Below, in pieces: positions 8,472 to 16,855 of a stretch of DNA of 64,000 nucleotides (the stretch's first letter is position 1; each line of letters begins with the position of its first letter). The stretch covers positions 49,677 through 113,676 of the forward strand of contig JABSRT010000016.1 of assembly GCA_013214945.1 (NCBI GenBank). The letters are read 5' to 3'. The translations under genes were made by a program, and so were the position numbers. This DNA comes from Gammaproteobacteria bacterium. Lineage in GTDB: Bacteria > Pseudomonadota > Gammaproteobacteria > Enterobacterales > Psychrobiaceae. Under the pieces are notes generated by a model that made no database searches, had not been told where the DNA came from, and saw only the letters and a list, made by a program, of their open reading frames with translations.

Positions 8472-9440
8472 TCAGCTTGCGCTAGCAAAACGTTTAGATA
8501 TGTAAGTATTAAAAATCACCGAACAAATGAGTAAAATACCGACGAAGGTAATAAACCAAGAGGTTGGCGCACCTAGAGCAATTAACTCGTAACGCACCGC
8601 CGTTATTAGCAAGGCACCGAGCAATGCGCCTAAAATAGAGCCTCGACCACCGGTCAATAACGTGCCGCCGATAACCGCTGCCGCAATAGCTTCTAGCTCT
8701 TGTTCTTGGCCAAGCGTGACGTGAGTTTGAGGTTGATCTGCGAGGGTTAAAATGGCACTTAATCCAGCCAATACCGCACTTAATACGTAAGCAAAGGTTT
8801 TTACTTTGCCGACCCGAATTCCTCGTGAGAGTGCACTAGCAGGGTCGCCACCGACCGCCATCAAATGATTACCGAAGCGGGTACGGTTCATCACAATGCT
8901 AAATACTACGGTCAGTAATAAACACCAGATCACGGCGTTTTCAACGCCAAACCAGTTGCCGCCCATCGTTTCGACCAGCCAATGGTCGCGTGACTCGCGA
9001 GGCAACGTGCTAACACTACCGCCCGATTGCACATAGATCACCCCACGCCAGAAAAACAATGTGCCCACGGTGACGATCATCGATGAAAGATTAAACCGCA
9101 CCACAAACAAGGCATTAAGTAAGCCTGCTAACGTCGCTAGAACGAGCGATAAAATGACCGCCAGAGTAACGCCAACAAAAGGCACTAACATGATAAAAGA
9201 AATACCGGTCAGGCCGTAAATTGAGCCAACCGAAAGGTCGATTTCACGGGTCATCATCACGAGTGCCTGACCAATAGCGAGTAACCCTAGAATAGCCGCA
9301 AAATGCAGAATGCTTTTCTGAGTAAAACCACTTAACCAGCCCGCGGGATCAATGACAGCGAATATAATATAGATGGTGAAAACACCGATAATCGCGCCGG
9401 CGTCGGGCCGTTTTTTTAAAAACTTACTAAGGTAATTCAT
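8472..9440 (-). CDS. Sugar/cyclitol ABC transporter permease (RbsC-like)
   Basis: A 322-residue permease of the same family as the product at 6683-7651, with motifs AIGQALVMMTREIDLSVGS and AAAVIGGTLLTGGRGS at equivalent positions. Multiple hydrophobic helices begin after a short cytoplasmic Lys/Arg-rich N-terminus. It is separated by 35 bp from the ATPase gene. The two permeases are related but clearly diverged, consistent with an old duplication and a heterodimeric channel. Confidence 0.88.
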   Translation of the reverse strand: MNYLSKFLKKRPDAGAIIGVFTIYIIFAVIDPAGWLSGFTQKSILHFAAILGLLAIGQALVMMTREIDLSVGSIYGLTGISFIMLVPFVGVTLAVILSLVLATLAGLLNALFVVRFNLSSMIVTVGTLFFWRGVIYVQSGGSVSTLPRESRDHWLVETMGGNWFGVENAVIWCLLLTVVFSIVMNRTRFGNHLMAVGGDPASALSRGIRVGKVKTFAYVLSAVLAGLSAILTLADQPQTHVTLGQEQELEAIAAAVIGGTLLTGGRGSILGALLGALLITAVRYELIALGAPTSWFITFVGILLICSVIFNTYISKRFASAS

Positions 9441-9530
9441 ACCTATTCCTCACTACATGGTTATGAGAATTACCGGTATCAGTAACAGAGATTGGCGAAA
9501 TCAAGGCTAGTCGGTGACTAACCATCGTAT

Positions 9531-9596
9531 TAACCGAAAATTGCTACCTAACCGAAAATTATATGATTAACGTTATGGCTGCACAGTCCTGCAGCC
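9531..9596. repeat. Direct repeat and hairpin between permease and isomerase genes
   Basis: TAACCGAAAATT occurs at 9531-9542 and 9549-9560 (period 18). A hairpin GGCTGCA-CAGTCC-TGCAGCC spans 9577-9596, just after the stop of the isomerase gene. There is no T-run, so it may be an RNA-processing or stability element rather than a terminator. Confidence 0.5.
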
Positions 9597-9603
9597 GTGC
9601 TGA

Positions 9604-10566
9604 TTAAATCGGTGGTAATTCGTAATCCGACACTTCAGAAGGCATACAACGTTGCAGCAGTTCTACCGACTTCTTGACGCCTTCATAACGAGATAGATTC
9701 ATATCTTCATGCTCAATACTAAGCACGTCGTCATATCCGGCAAGTCGAAGTTCATAACAGAACTGGCGCCACCATAGTTCGCTTTGACCATAACCTAAGG
9801 TTACATAAGACCAGCTACGCTCGGAAACTTGACTGTGGTTTAAAGTTTCAAGACGCGAGTTTTGGGCGCAAGCTTGCGGGTTAATCCAGGTATCTTTGGC
9901 ATGGACATGATAGATACAGTCACCTAGCTCACGGATCACCGCTAGCGGATCAGCACCCATCCATAATAAATGGCTAGGGTCAAAATTAAGGCCGACAGTT
10001 TTCCCCACTTCGCCGCGCAGGCGTTTGAAACTTTGGGCGTTATACACCACTTGACCACCGTGCATTTCCAAGCAAAGTTTACTGATGCCACGGCCATTAG
10101 CCGTTTTAACTAATTGCTGCCAGTAAGGGATCACTTTTTCCTCCCATTGCCACTGTAAAATCTGGCCAGTTTCAGGCGGCCAAGCACTAATAATCCAATT
10201 GGGATGAAGATCGCCCGGAGCCCCCGGCAAGCCAGACATTAAGTTGACTCGTTCGATATCCATGCGTGAAGCTAATTCAATTGTTTTATCGACCACGTTT
10301 GCTTCAGCTTGACCGCTTGGCGCTGGGTGCAGCTGATTGCCGTTGGCGTTGAGGGCTGAAATAGCCAAACCGTGATCTTTAATCTTGGCTTGAAACTCTC
10401 GCATCCGCGCTGGGTTGTCCAGCAGATCATCAAGATTTATATGAGGCGCGCCAGACCAATTACCAGTTGCGAACTCAAGATAATCAAGACCTAATTCTGC
10501 CGATGTCTTGAGTAACTCATCGAAACATAAATGGCTGAGACTATCGCTTACTAATCCTATTTTCAT
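9604..10566 (-). CDS. Sugar phosphate isomerase/epimerase family protein (TIM barrel)
   Basis: A 320-residue AP-endonuclease-2/xylose-isomerase-like TIM barrel. Likely metal ligands are visible in order: Glu in CLEMHGG, Asp/His in NFDPSHL, His in YHVHAKD and Glu in SIEHED. It starts with MKIGLVSDSL, typical for the family. It sits 19 bp downstream of iolG in the same operon, so an isomerisation or dehydration step in cyclitol or related sugar breakdown is likely (IolE/IolI/IolH-like enzymes share this fold). The exact reaction cannot be fixed by eye. Confidence 0.85.
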   Translation of the reverse strand: MKIGLVSDSLSHLCFDELLKTSAELGLDYLEFATGNWSGAPHINLDDLLDNPARMREFQAKIKDHGLAISALNANGNQLHPAPSGQAEANVVDKTIELASRMDIERVNLMSGLPGAPGDLHPNWIISAWPPETGQILQWQWEEKVIPYWQQLVKTANGRGISKLCLEMHGGQVVYNAQSFKRLRGEVGKTVGLNFDPSHLLWMGADPLAVIRELGDCIYHVHAKDTWINPQACAQNSRLETLNHSQVSERSWSYVTLGYGQSELWWRQFCYELRLAGYDDVLSIEHEDMNLSRYEGVKKSVELLQRCMPSEVSDYELPPI

Positions 10567-10585
10567 TGCATACTCCTATGGATCA

Positions 10586-11578
10586 TTACCAGTTCAACGT
10601 AACTGGCTGGCCACTTTCTAATGACTTCACAGCGGCTTCTGCTAATAGCAGCGCTCGTTCGCCATCTTGCACACTTGGATTAAGTGCTACCGTGCCGTTA
10701 ATTGCGTCAACGAAGTGGGCCCATTCAATGCGATAAGAATCGGCGTAGCGCTCGAGGAAGAAATGCAATGGTTTTTGTGACATCACGCCATCGACAGTTG
10801 ATTTAACTAACGAGCTTTCGACCACATTAGCGACACTAAGCATGCCTTTACTGCCGTGTACTTCGATGCGCTGGTCGTAGCCATATGCCGCGCGGCGACT
10901 GTTAGTGATGACCGCCATTTTGCCGCTGGCACATTGCAGACTGACAATGGCGGTATCGATATCGCCCAGTTTCTTAATTTCTGGATCCGTTAGGCTTGCT
11001 GCCGTCGCATGCACCGAAACCGGCTCTTCACCTAACAACCAACGTGCCATATCAAAGTCATGAATGGTCATATCTCTAAACATGCCACCTGAAACTTTTA
11101 GATATTCAATGGGCAGGGCGCCTGGATCGCGAGAATTAATCGTCAGCAATTCAAGTTCACCAATTTCTCCGGCCACTAAGCTCTGCTGTAAATGAGCAAA
11201 GTTAGGATCGAAACGACGATTAAACCCAACCATCAGTTTGCCGCCCGTTTCTTTTACCACTTCAACACATTGGCGAACTCGCTCAATACTTAAATCGATT
11301 GGTTTTTCACAAAAAACAGCCTTACCAGCCAAAATAGCTTGTTCACTAAGATTAGCGTGGGTATCGGTTGCTGAAGCAACCACGACAACATCTACCTCGG
11401 CATCAGCGATAAGCTCTTCAACACTAACGACCTTGGCACCGTATTTTGCGGCCAGCTGTGTTGCAGCATCGTGATTAATATCTGCTACATAACGCAAGCG
11501 GCTTTGTGGGTGTGATGCAATGTTGCAAGCATGGATCTGCCCGATCCGGCCCGCGCCAATTAAGGCAACTGATAACAT
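10586..11578 (-). CDS. iolG: Inositol 2-dehydrogenase-type Gfo/Idh/MocA oxidoreductase
   Basis: An NAD-dependent oxidoreductase of 330 residues. The Rossmann start ALIGAGRIGQIHA, the nicotinamide-contact motif CEKPIDL, and the catalytic region GGMFRDMTIHDFDMARWLLG (Asp and His spaced as in IolG) match inositol 2-dehydrogenases closely, as does NRRFDPNFA. It would oxidise myo- or scyllo-inositol or a related polyol to the keto form. It lies between the binding protein and the isomerase. An iol pathway core (iolB, C, D, E) is absent from the window, so those steps must be encoded elsewhere or the substrate differs. Confidence 0.85.
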   Translation of the reverse strand: MLSVALIGAGRIGQIHACNIASHPQSRLRYVADINHDAATQLAAKYGAKVVSVEELIADAEVDVVVVASATDTHANLSEQAILAGKAVFCEKPIDLSIERVRQCVEVVKETGGKLMVGFNRRFDPNFAHLQQSLVAGEIGELELLTINSRDPGALPIEYLKVSGGMFRDMTIHDFDMARWLLGEEPVSVHATAASLTDPEIKKLGDIDTAIVSLQCASGKMAVITNSRRAAYGYDQRIEVHGSKGMLSVANVVESSLVKSTVDGVMSQKPLHFFLERYADSYRIEWAHFVDAINGTVALNPSVQDGERALLLAEAAVKSLESGQPVTLNW

Positions 11579-11593
11579 AGAAATTTCCTTGAT

Positions 11594-11627
11594 AAAAAGC
11601 CTGCCCAGTAAATAAGCATTGGGCAGG
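11594..11627 (-). terminator. Intra-operon attenuator-like terminator after the binding-protein gene
   Basis: Read on the minus strand, CCTGCCCA pairs with TGGGCAGG around a 12-nt loop and is followed by CTTTTT. It lies between the binding-protein stop (11701) and the iolG start (11578). Partial termination here would give more binding protein than enzymes and permeases, a common pattern in ABC operons. Confidence 0.75.
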
Positions 11628-11700
11628 AAGAGATAAACAAATAGAGGTGTATACGGATGTGAGGGCTACAATGACAGCCCAACGAAAGGGTTAGCAGGTT

Positions 11701-12726
11701 TTACCAGATATTCTGCTTTTCATATTCTTCACCAAAAATATTCTTAACTTGTGATACCCAGCTATCGATATTGCTTTTCTTAACCACAATAGGACCGGTT
11801 AGAATGTCAGAAGATGGTGATAAACCGCGGGTTTTATTCCAGTACAACCATTCCATTGGTGCGAAACCTTGCAGCCAAAAACCTTGGCTATTCGTTGCTA
11901 GCAATTTACCAGTACGGATACCTTCGAGTGCGACTGGGCTAGCATCGACAGTAATGATGGTAACGCCTTTGTTATCAACATCTGGGCTCAAGCCCATATC
12001 GTCGGCAACACCGTAAGCCCAAGGTGAAGACCAAGACGCAACAGTGAAAATGTAATTGGTGTCTGTATTACGAGTTAGGTACGCCTGCATTGCGTTACGG
12101 GCTTTGGCCGGTTCTGCACCGATAAAGAGATTATCAACCTCAACGCCTTGAGCTTTCATTGCGTCAGCCATTCCTTTGCAGCGTGCTTTTAAACCATTAT
12201 GTGCGGCATCGTGAATTGCACACATCACTTTAGTCGGTTTTGGAATTGCACCAGTATTCGCCTGCTCGATAGCGTACAGACCTAAATCGTAGCCAGTTTT
12301 GTACTCGTCACCGCCGATATAAGTGAGGTAAGGGATCCGCTCCCCTTTAGGGCGACTATCCGGAATATTGAATGCCACTACTGGAATACCACTGGCAATG
12401 GCTTTATTAAGGATGGGTTCCATCGCTTGAGCGCTCACAATCGGTACTGCGATGCCGTCTGGTTTTGTTGCAATGACCTGCTCTAACAACTGGATATGCT
12501 TTTGAATACTGTATTCATTGGTTGAGACATATTCTGTTTTTACGTTGGGGTAGCGTATTTCGAATTCTTCGAGCGACAAGGTTAGCCACTTCATGTTGGC
12601 ATCGTTTGAGCCAATATGTGAAACCATAACAAAACGCATATCAGCTTCGGCTTCGGCTGCAAAAGTTGGTGCTACAGCACCTAGTGTTAGTGCGCTTGCT
12701 AATAATAGCGATGAAACTTTTTTCAT
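11701..12726 (-). CDS. Periplasmic sugar/cyclitol-binding protein (LacI-type fold)
   Basis: A 341-residue substrate-binding protein with a signal peptide (residues 1-23, ending TFA) followed by the ribose-binding-like core. Motifs include LEQVIATKPDGIAVPIVS, GIPVVAFNIPDS, YIGGDEYKTGYDLG and IITVDASPVALEGIRTGKL, which line the ligand cleft in this class. It is the first gene of the minus-strand operon, so it should be the most abundantly expressed component. The ligand is inferred to be a cyclitol or similar polyol from the neighbouring IolG. Confidence 0.9.
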   Translation of the reverse strand: MKKVSSLLLASALTLGAVAPTFAAEAEADMRFVMVSHIGSNDANMKWLTLSLEEFEIRYPNVKTEYVSTNEYSIQKHIQLLEQVIATKPDGIAVPIVSAQAMEPILNKAIASGIPVVAFNIPDSRPKGERIPYLTYIGGDEYKTGYDLGLYAIEQANTGAIPKPTKVMCAIHDAAHNGLKARCKGMADAMKAQGVEVDNLFIGAEPAKARNAMQAYLTRNTDTNYIFTVASWSSPWAYGVADDMGLSPDVDNKGVTIITVDASPVALEGIRTGKLLATNSQGFWLQGFAPMEWLYWNKTRGLSPSSDILTGPIVVKKSNIDSWVSQVKNIFGEEYEKQNIW

Positions 12727-12793
12727 TTTTTTCTCCTAGTGTGAACCGAAGGGCCGGTTCAATGTTGTTTAATTATTTTTTTACTTCTGGAGA

Positions 12794-12814
12794 TATGAAC
12801 TCAATGAGTTCATA
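12794..12814. promoter_or_regulatory. 21-bp palindrome, candidate LacI-family operator
   Basis: TATGAACTCA and its perfect inverted copy TGAGTTCATA flank a single central base, 68 bp upstream of the binding-protein start and in the intergenic region shared with the divergent LacI gene. Symmetry and size fit a LacI-family operator. The remaining 630 bp between the two genes is AT-rich and shows no gene. Confidence 0.6.
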
Positions 12815-12934
12815 AATTGAACACTACACGTGTCATTTTGAGGTGTCAACAGTCTTTTTTTTGAGCGCCCATTTCATTGTATGTTCATTTTTATAAAATA
12901 AATGACTTGTTTTGTTACCGTCGACAAGCTGAAA

Positions 12935-12954
12935 AATGAGCGGGCATGCTCATT
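12935..12954. promoter_or_regulatory. Inverted repeat in the LacI/transporter intergenic region
   Basis: AATGAGC and GCTCATT flank six bases. The outer half-site ATGA is shared with the palindromes at 12794 and 13240, so this may be an auxiliary operator. Significance is uncertain in an AT-rich region. Confidence 0.35.
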
Positions 12955-13239
12955 GAGGAGTAATAGCTATCAGGCCAAATAAAAAGTGAGAAAACGCATA
13001 AGTCATAAATTTATTTAGCAATGACTTATTGTTTTACCATGAGTTTGGTATGCACTTAAATTGTTTGATAACAATAAGTTGTCTTGATGTTCGTGTGGTG
13101 TTATTAGGTTTTATTTTGATGTTTATTAAATTGCACAACGTGCATTGATTTGATTTTTTTATTAAATAATTTTCTTAAATTGGCTCATTATACGAAATAC
13201 ACAAGAGTCCTATTTTTGAGATGTATGACTGTTGAAATG

Positions 13240-13260
13240 AATGAGGTGTTTAACCTCATT
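13240..13260. promoter_or_regulatory. Inverted repeat upstream of lacI-type gene, candidate operator
   Basis: AATGAGGT and ACCTCATT flank five bases about 97 bp before the chosen LacI start. It could be an autoregulatory site, or a leader hairpin. Half-sites share ATGA with the other two palindromes in this region. Confidence 0.45.
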
Positions 13261-13356
13261 TTGAGAGGTGATTGAAACTTTCCTTATATCAGCTTGCAAT
13301 TGTCACAGGGTTTTTTTAGCATGTACTGCTACGATCCAATAAAAGGTTACTGTTCC

Positions 13357-14439
13357 ATGTCCACCGTTTTAGACATTCCTAAGAAGACGACTCTCAAGCA
13401 AGTAGCTGCTCGTGCTGGTGTTAGTCTGGCGACAGTGGACCGCGTCATAAGTAATCGCACTAAAGTTAGTAGCCATACTCGCGAGCGGGTTATTGCCGCG
13501 ATGCAAGAATTGTCTGCTGACGCTCAAGAGCAATCGGCGCAAACTAAATCACAATCAAAGTCACAATCTAGGCCGCTCAGTTATGGTTTTGTGATGGAGT
13601 CGGGTACACCATTTCTTAATTCCATCGAACAGGTGGTGGACTCTATTGGTGATAGTTACAGCGCGTTAAATACTACATTTTCAACCTATAGCCTATCAAT
13701 GTTCAATTTGCCCGACTATCTCGCATTGCTCCAACAAGCGGCGGCTAAACATGACGGCCTCATTTTGGTTTGCCGGGAAGACGCGGCTATTTCTTCTGCT
13801 GTGAATAAGATCATGGCGCAGGGAACCCCAATTGTCTGCCTAACGACGGACCTAAGCGATACCACTCGCTTAGGATATATCGGGATGAACCATGCCAGTG
13901 CTGGTCGGACTGCTGGGCACTTAATGGGACGATTTATCGGGAAAACAGCCGGTGAGGTTGTGCTGGTGGTCAGCGCTTCTTATCGTGCTCAATACGAACG
14001 TGAGCTGGGGTTTCGCCGGATCATTCGAGAAGAGTTCCCTAATTTAACTATTCGTGAATCGCTTAATAATCATGATCTTGATGAAGAAAGTTACGGTAGT
14101 TTGATTACTTTATTTAACTCTGGCACAAAGCCTTTAGGCGTCTATAGTGTTGCTGGTGGTACTAGTGGTGTGGCTAATGCGATAAAAAAAATGGGCTGGA
14201 CTAACGATGTGGTGTATATCGGCCATGAATTAAATGAGAGTTCTTATACCTTGTTGTCTAATAATGAGATTGACGTCATTATTGATCAAGATTTACGCGC
14301 CGAAGCCGTTGCCGCAGTTAATGTGTTATTGCACTATCATGACGTACTGCCTAAACCTCCTACATACACCCCGAGTGCGCCAATTATCACTACCCGTGAA
14401 AATATGGGAGTACGGATCCCACTTGCTTATTTAGGATAA
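13357..14439 (+). CDS. LacI-family transcriptional regulator of the cyclitol/sugar operon
   Basis: A 360-residue regulator with an N-terminal LacI helix-turn-helix (TLKQVAARAGVSLATVDRVI) and a periplasmic-binding-protein-like effector domain. A Gln/Ser/Lys-rich low-complexity linker (SAQTKSQSKSQSRP) sits between them. Start: ATG 13357 is preceded at the right spacing by AAAAGG (13341-13346); upstream TTG 13294 and ATG 13321 in frame lack good sites. It is divergent from the ABC/iolG operon and is inferred to repress it, with the imported cyclitol or a derivative as inducer. Confidence 0.88.
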   Translation: MSTVLDIPKKTTLKQVAARAGVSLATVDRVISNRTKVSSHTRERVIAAMQELSADAQEQSAQTKSQSKSQSRPLSYGFVMESGTPFLNSIEQVVDSIGDSYSALNTTFSTYSLSMFNLPDYLALLQQAAAKHDGLILVCREDAAISSAVNKIMAQGTPIVCLTTDLSDTTRLGYIGMNHASAGRTAGHLMGRFIGKTAGEVVLVVSASYRAQYERELGFRRIIREEFPNLTIRESLNNHDLDEESYGSLITLFNSGTKPLGVYSVAGGTSGVANAIKKMGWTNDVVYIGHELNESSYTLLSNNEIDVIIDQDLRAEAVAAVNVLLHYHDVLPKPPTYTPSAPIITTRENMGVRIPLAYLG

Positions 14440-14459
14440 GCCGTTCGTCGTTGTATATA

Positions 14460-14487
14460 GGCCTATAGCTAATATTAACTATAGGCC
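14460..14487 (+). terminator. Hairpin downstream of the LacI gene
   Basis: GGCCTATAG and CTATAGGCC form a perfect 9-bp stem around a 10-nt AT-rich loop, 20 bp after the stop codon. There is no strong T-run, so termination is probable but may be factor-assisted. Confidence 0.5.
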
Positions 14488-14668
14488 AGCCCCATTCTGG
14501 CAAGCTCTCATTTTCCGTATTTTTTGTAATTTTTGTTTATTATTTCAGCGAAAAACGTTACCTTCGACCACTGATTACTATTGGAACTATAGGATAGTCA
14601 ATGGTGATCTTTTTTAATGTAAACATCGCTATATTAAGCTCTAACAACGATTAATAAAGGAATATGTA

Positions 14669-15688
14669 ATGACAGTTAAGCAGAAATTAGATGTTGTACC
14701 TGGTTGGCTTGGTGGGTTTGAAGCATCAAATCCGGCATTCTCTTATCCAACACCAGACCTTAGCTCCTTAGCAATGCAAGACAATATGCGCAATATTGCT
14801 AAGTTGCAGCGTCAGCAAGCGGTTAAGTGGCCTGAGTTTAGTTGGCAAACAAAAATGGGTCATGCTGATCCTAAACGATGTTATCAGATGTTCGCACCGG
14901 ACATTTCGCGGATCGGTTACACTGATACTGGCAGAGTGTATTCAATTATTTGCCCTCAACAAGGCATAACCTCTCCGTCATTTGGCACTTTAAATGTAGA
15001 AGTTACAGTGACTGGTACTAGAGGCTGGGTTAATGAAGATAATTTAGAATGCGCAGCTGATTTGGCCGTGGTGGGTAAAATTTGGTTTAGCCCAAGTGCT
15101 AACCAAAATTTCATTGTTAAGCAATTATGGGAGCATTTTGAAAAGAGCAAGTTGCCTTTCCCTTCGACAAAATCTCAGGCGATAGTTGTCTCGACCCATA
15201 AAGTGGCAAGCCCTGAGCAACCGAACTTTGCACTAAATAAAGGCCAGAGCGATAACTTCAAGATCCCAGGATTTTCTAACCACGAAGACGAAGCATGGAC
15301 TGTAGGAAATCTGGCGGTTCAGATTGGGCCAATCATAAAAACGGGTTACCCGGTAGTTGATGAGTTTAATCAACTGATCATGGACGTATTTAACATGGGT
15401 TCCGGTAACATGTTGCAAAGCGAAAATGTGCTGACATGGAACGTTTGGTTCACCAAACCAGAATTGGTTGACCAAGATGAGTGGGCTAGTCATGCATGGC
15501 GATGGCGCGAGTCGATCGATGCTGATCATGGTGCAACAGGCACAGTCGCTAAATATTATGACGGTTCACCTTTCAAAGTTGATTTCGACGCAATAATGAA
15601 AGAAGAGCAAGATAAATTGCATCATTTTTTGAAGAAAATTGAAGGCGAAGAGAAAAACAAAATTATTTCCTTTTTAAAAGGGATTTAA
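14669..15688 (+). CDS. Uncharacterised 339-residue protein
   Basis: Preceded by AAAGGA and starting ATG 14669, with clean coding character to 15688, so it is a real gene. There is no signal peptide or membrane helix. The sequence is rich in aromatic residues (WLGGFEASNPAFSYPTP, TWNVWFTKPELVDQDEW, ASHAWRWRESIDADHGATG) and ends with a charged helix (KKIEGEEKNKIISFLKGI). No motif of a family I know is evident. It stands alone, with 229 bp upstream and a 3-prime hairpin downstream. A soluble binding or structural role is possible; no function is assigned. Confidence 0.75.
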   Translation: MTVKQKLDVVPGWLGGFEASNPAFSYPTPDLSSLAMQDNMRNIAKLQRQQAVKWPEFSWQTKMGHADPKRCYQMFAPDISRIGYTDTGRVYSIICPQQGITSPSFGTLNVEVTVTGTRGWVNEDNLECAADLAVVGKIWFSPSANQNFIVKQLWEHFEKSKLPFPSTKSQAIVVSTHKVASPEQPNFALNKGQSDNFKIPGFSNHEDEAWTVGNLAVQIGPIIKTGYPVVDEFNQLIMDVFNMGSGNMLQSENVLTWNVWFTKPELVDQDEWASHAWRWRESIDADHGATGTVAKYYDGSPFKVDFDAIMKEEQDKLHHFLKKIEGEEKNKIISFLKGI

Positions 15689-15694
15689 GAAATT

Positions 15695-15736
15695 GGTGCA
15701 ATTAGATCGCAGTTATTTATGCGATTTGATTGCACC
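15695..15736 (+). terminator. Long imperfect hairpin after the uncharacterised gene
   Basis: GGTGCAATTAGATCGCA and TGCGATTTGATTGCACC pair over 17 positions (two are G-U or mismatched) around an 8-nt loop, 6 bp after the stop. It is a strong stem with no T-tract, so it is likely a 3-prime end or stability structure. Confidence 0.6.
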
Positions 15737-15859
15737 ATAGCTCATTAATTTGGCGCTTTATTAATTTAAATGCGCTTGTTTTAATTGCTCGATTACTGCG
15801 ATAGTGGACTACTTGTTATTAATTATTCTATCGTCCTAACCAAATATCAGGAGTAGCGC

Positions 15860-16393
15860 ATGAAAATAATTGCATTTGCCGCCAGTAGTCATAAAAAATC
15901 TATCAATCAACAGTTGGCCGTCTATGCGGCGGGTTTGTTAACTAAGGTTGAAGTTGAAATTTTAGATATTAATGATTACGAGCTGCCGTTATACAGCCAA
16001 GATCAGGAGCAAGCGTTGGGGCATCCTCAGTTAGCTAAGGACTTTTTAGCCAAAATAACGGCTTGCGATGGTCTGATTATTTCATTTGCTGAGCATAATG
16101 GCTCCTATACGGCCGCTTACAAAAGCCTATTCGATTGGTGTTCGCGAATTGAACCTAAAGTATTTCAGCGCAAGCCAATGGTGTTACTGGCGACGTCACC
16201 AGGCGCGATGGGCGCTTCAACGGTATTAGCGGCTGCGGTACAGTCGGCACCTTATTTTAATGGGGTGGTTAAAGCCAGTTTGTCGATCCCCAATTTTTAC
16301 GATAACTTTGACAGTGAAACACAGCAGCTAAGCCATGCCGAGCTTAATGTTCAGCTTAAAGATGCGGTTAGTCATTTAGATTATTTAAAGTAG
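15860..16393 (+). CDS. NAD(P)H-dependent FMN reductase family protein
   Basis: A 177-residue flavodoxin-fold oxidoreductase. It starts KIIAFAASSHKKSINQQLA, where the SSHKKSIN loop corresponds to the FMN-phosphate loop of the family, and has the conserved segment ISFAEHNGSYTAAYKSLFDW and the GAMGASTVL loop. It probably reduces FMN, quinones or chromate-like acceptors with NAD(P)H in the cytoplasm. The start is ATG 15860 with AGGAG at about 15850. It appears monocistronic. Confidence 0.87.
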   Translation: MKIIAFAASSHKKSINQQLAVYAAGLLTKVEVEILDINDYELPLYSQDQEQALGHPQLAKDFLAKITACDGLIISFAEHNGSYTAAYKSLFDWCSRIEPKVFQRKPMVLLATSPGAMGASTVLAAAVQSAPYFNGVVKASLSIPNFYDNFDSETQQLSHAELNVQLKDAVSHLDYLK

Positions 16394-16712
16394 AGCACTA
16401 AATAAGGCTTGTTTGCGTTGCTGGAGCAAGTCACTTTTACGCGGTCATTTAATCATTTCAGCCACTCCTCGATAAATATTACCTCCATTATCAACCACCT
16501 AAGCGCACCGCTGCATCCCCTTAATATTAACCAAACGTATTATTGTAGCGACGAGATGCTCTGGTCTGAATTTAAGCATATATTTTTGCTCGCAAGGCTC
16601 CTATTATGAATGTTGGTCTGAATAAAATTCGGTTTATAAAACCAACGGCGCTAATGGCTTAGTAGCATGATCCATTGAGGTTGGTCGAGGTGATACATCT
16701 AATACTGTGCAT

Positions 16713-16775
16713 TGTAAACACACCTTAGCAATCAAGGTTGCTAGGTGCTTATTATTTACAATGTAAACACATCTT
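16713..16775. promoter_or_regulatory. Direct and inverted repeats upstream of the pirin gene
   Basis: TGTAAACACACCTT (16713-16726) and TGTAAACACATCTT (16762-16775) are near-identical direct repeats 49 bp apart. Between them CACCTTAGCAA and TTGCTAGGTG form an inverted repeat, and TTTACAATGTAAA (from 16755) is palindromic. This is the only organised element in the 460-bp gap 16394-16855 and looks like a regulator-binding region for the pirin gene. Confidence 0.5.
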
Positions 16776-16855
16776 GCCATAGGTTTTAGTAACCCAATTA
16801 AATGATTAGGCGCGGTTGATACTGACTAGCAGTCTAATCAGCAAAGGTGAAGTTC

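Noticed and set aside
16409..16609. 66-codon open frame between the FMN reductase and pirin genes
   Set aside because: No ribosome site, unusual composition and no motif; looks like chance in AT-rich DNA.
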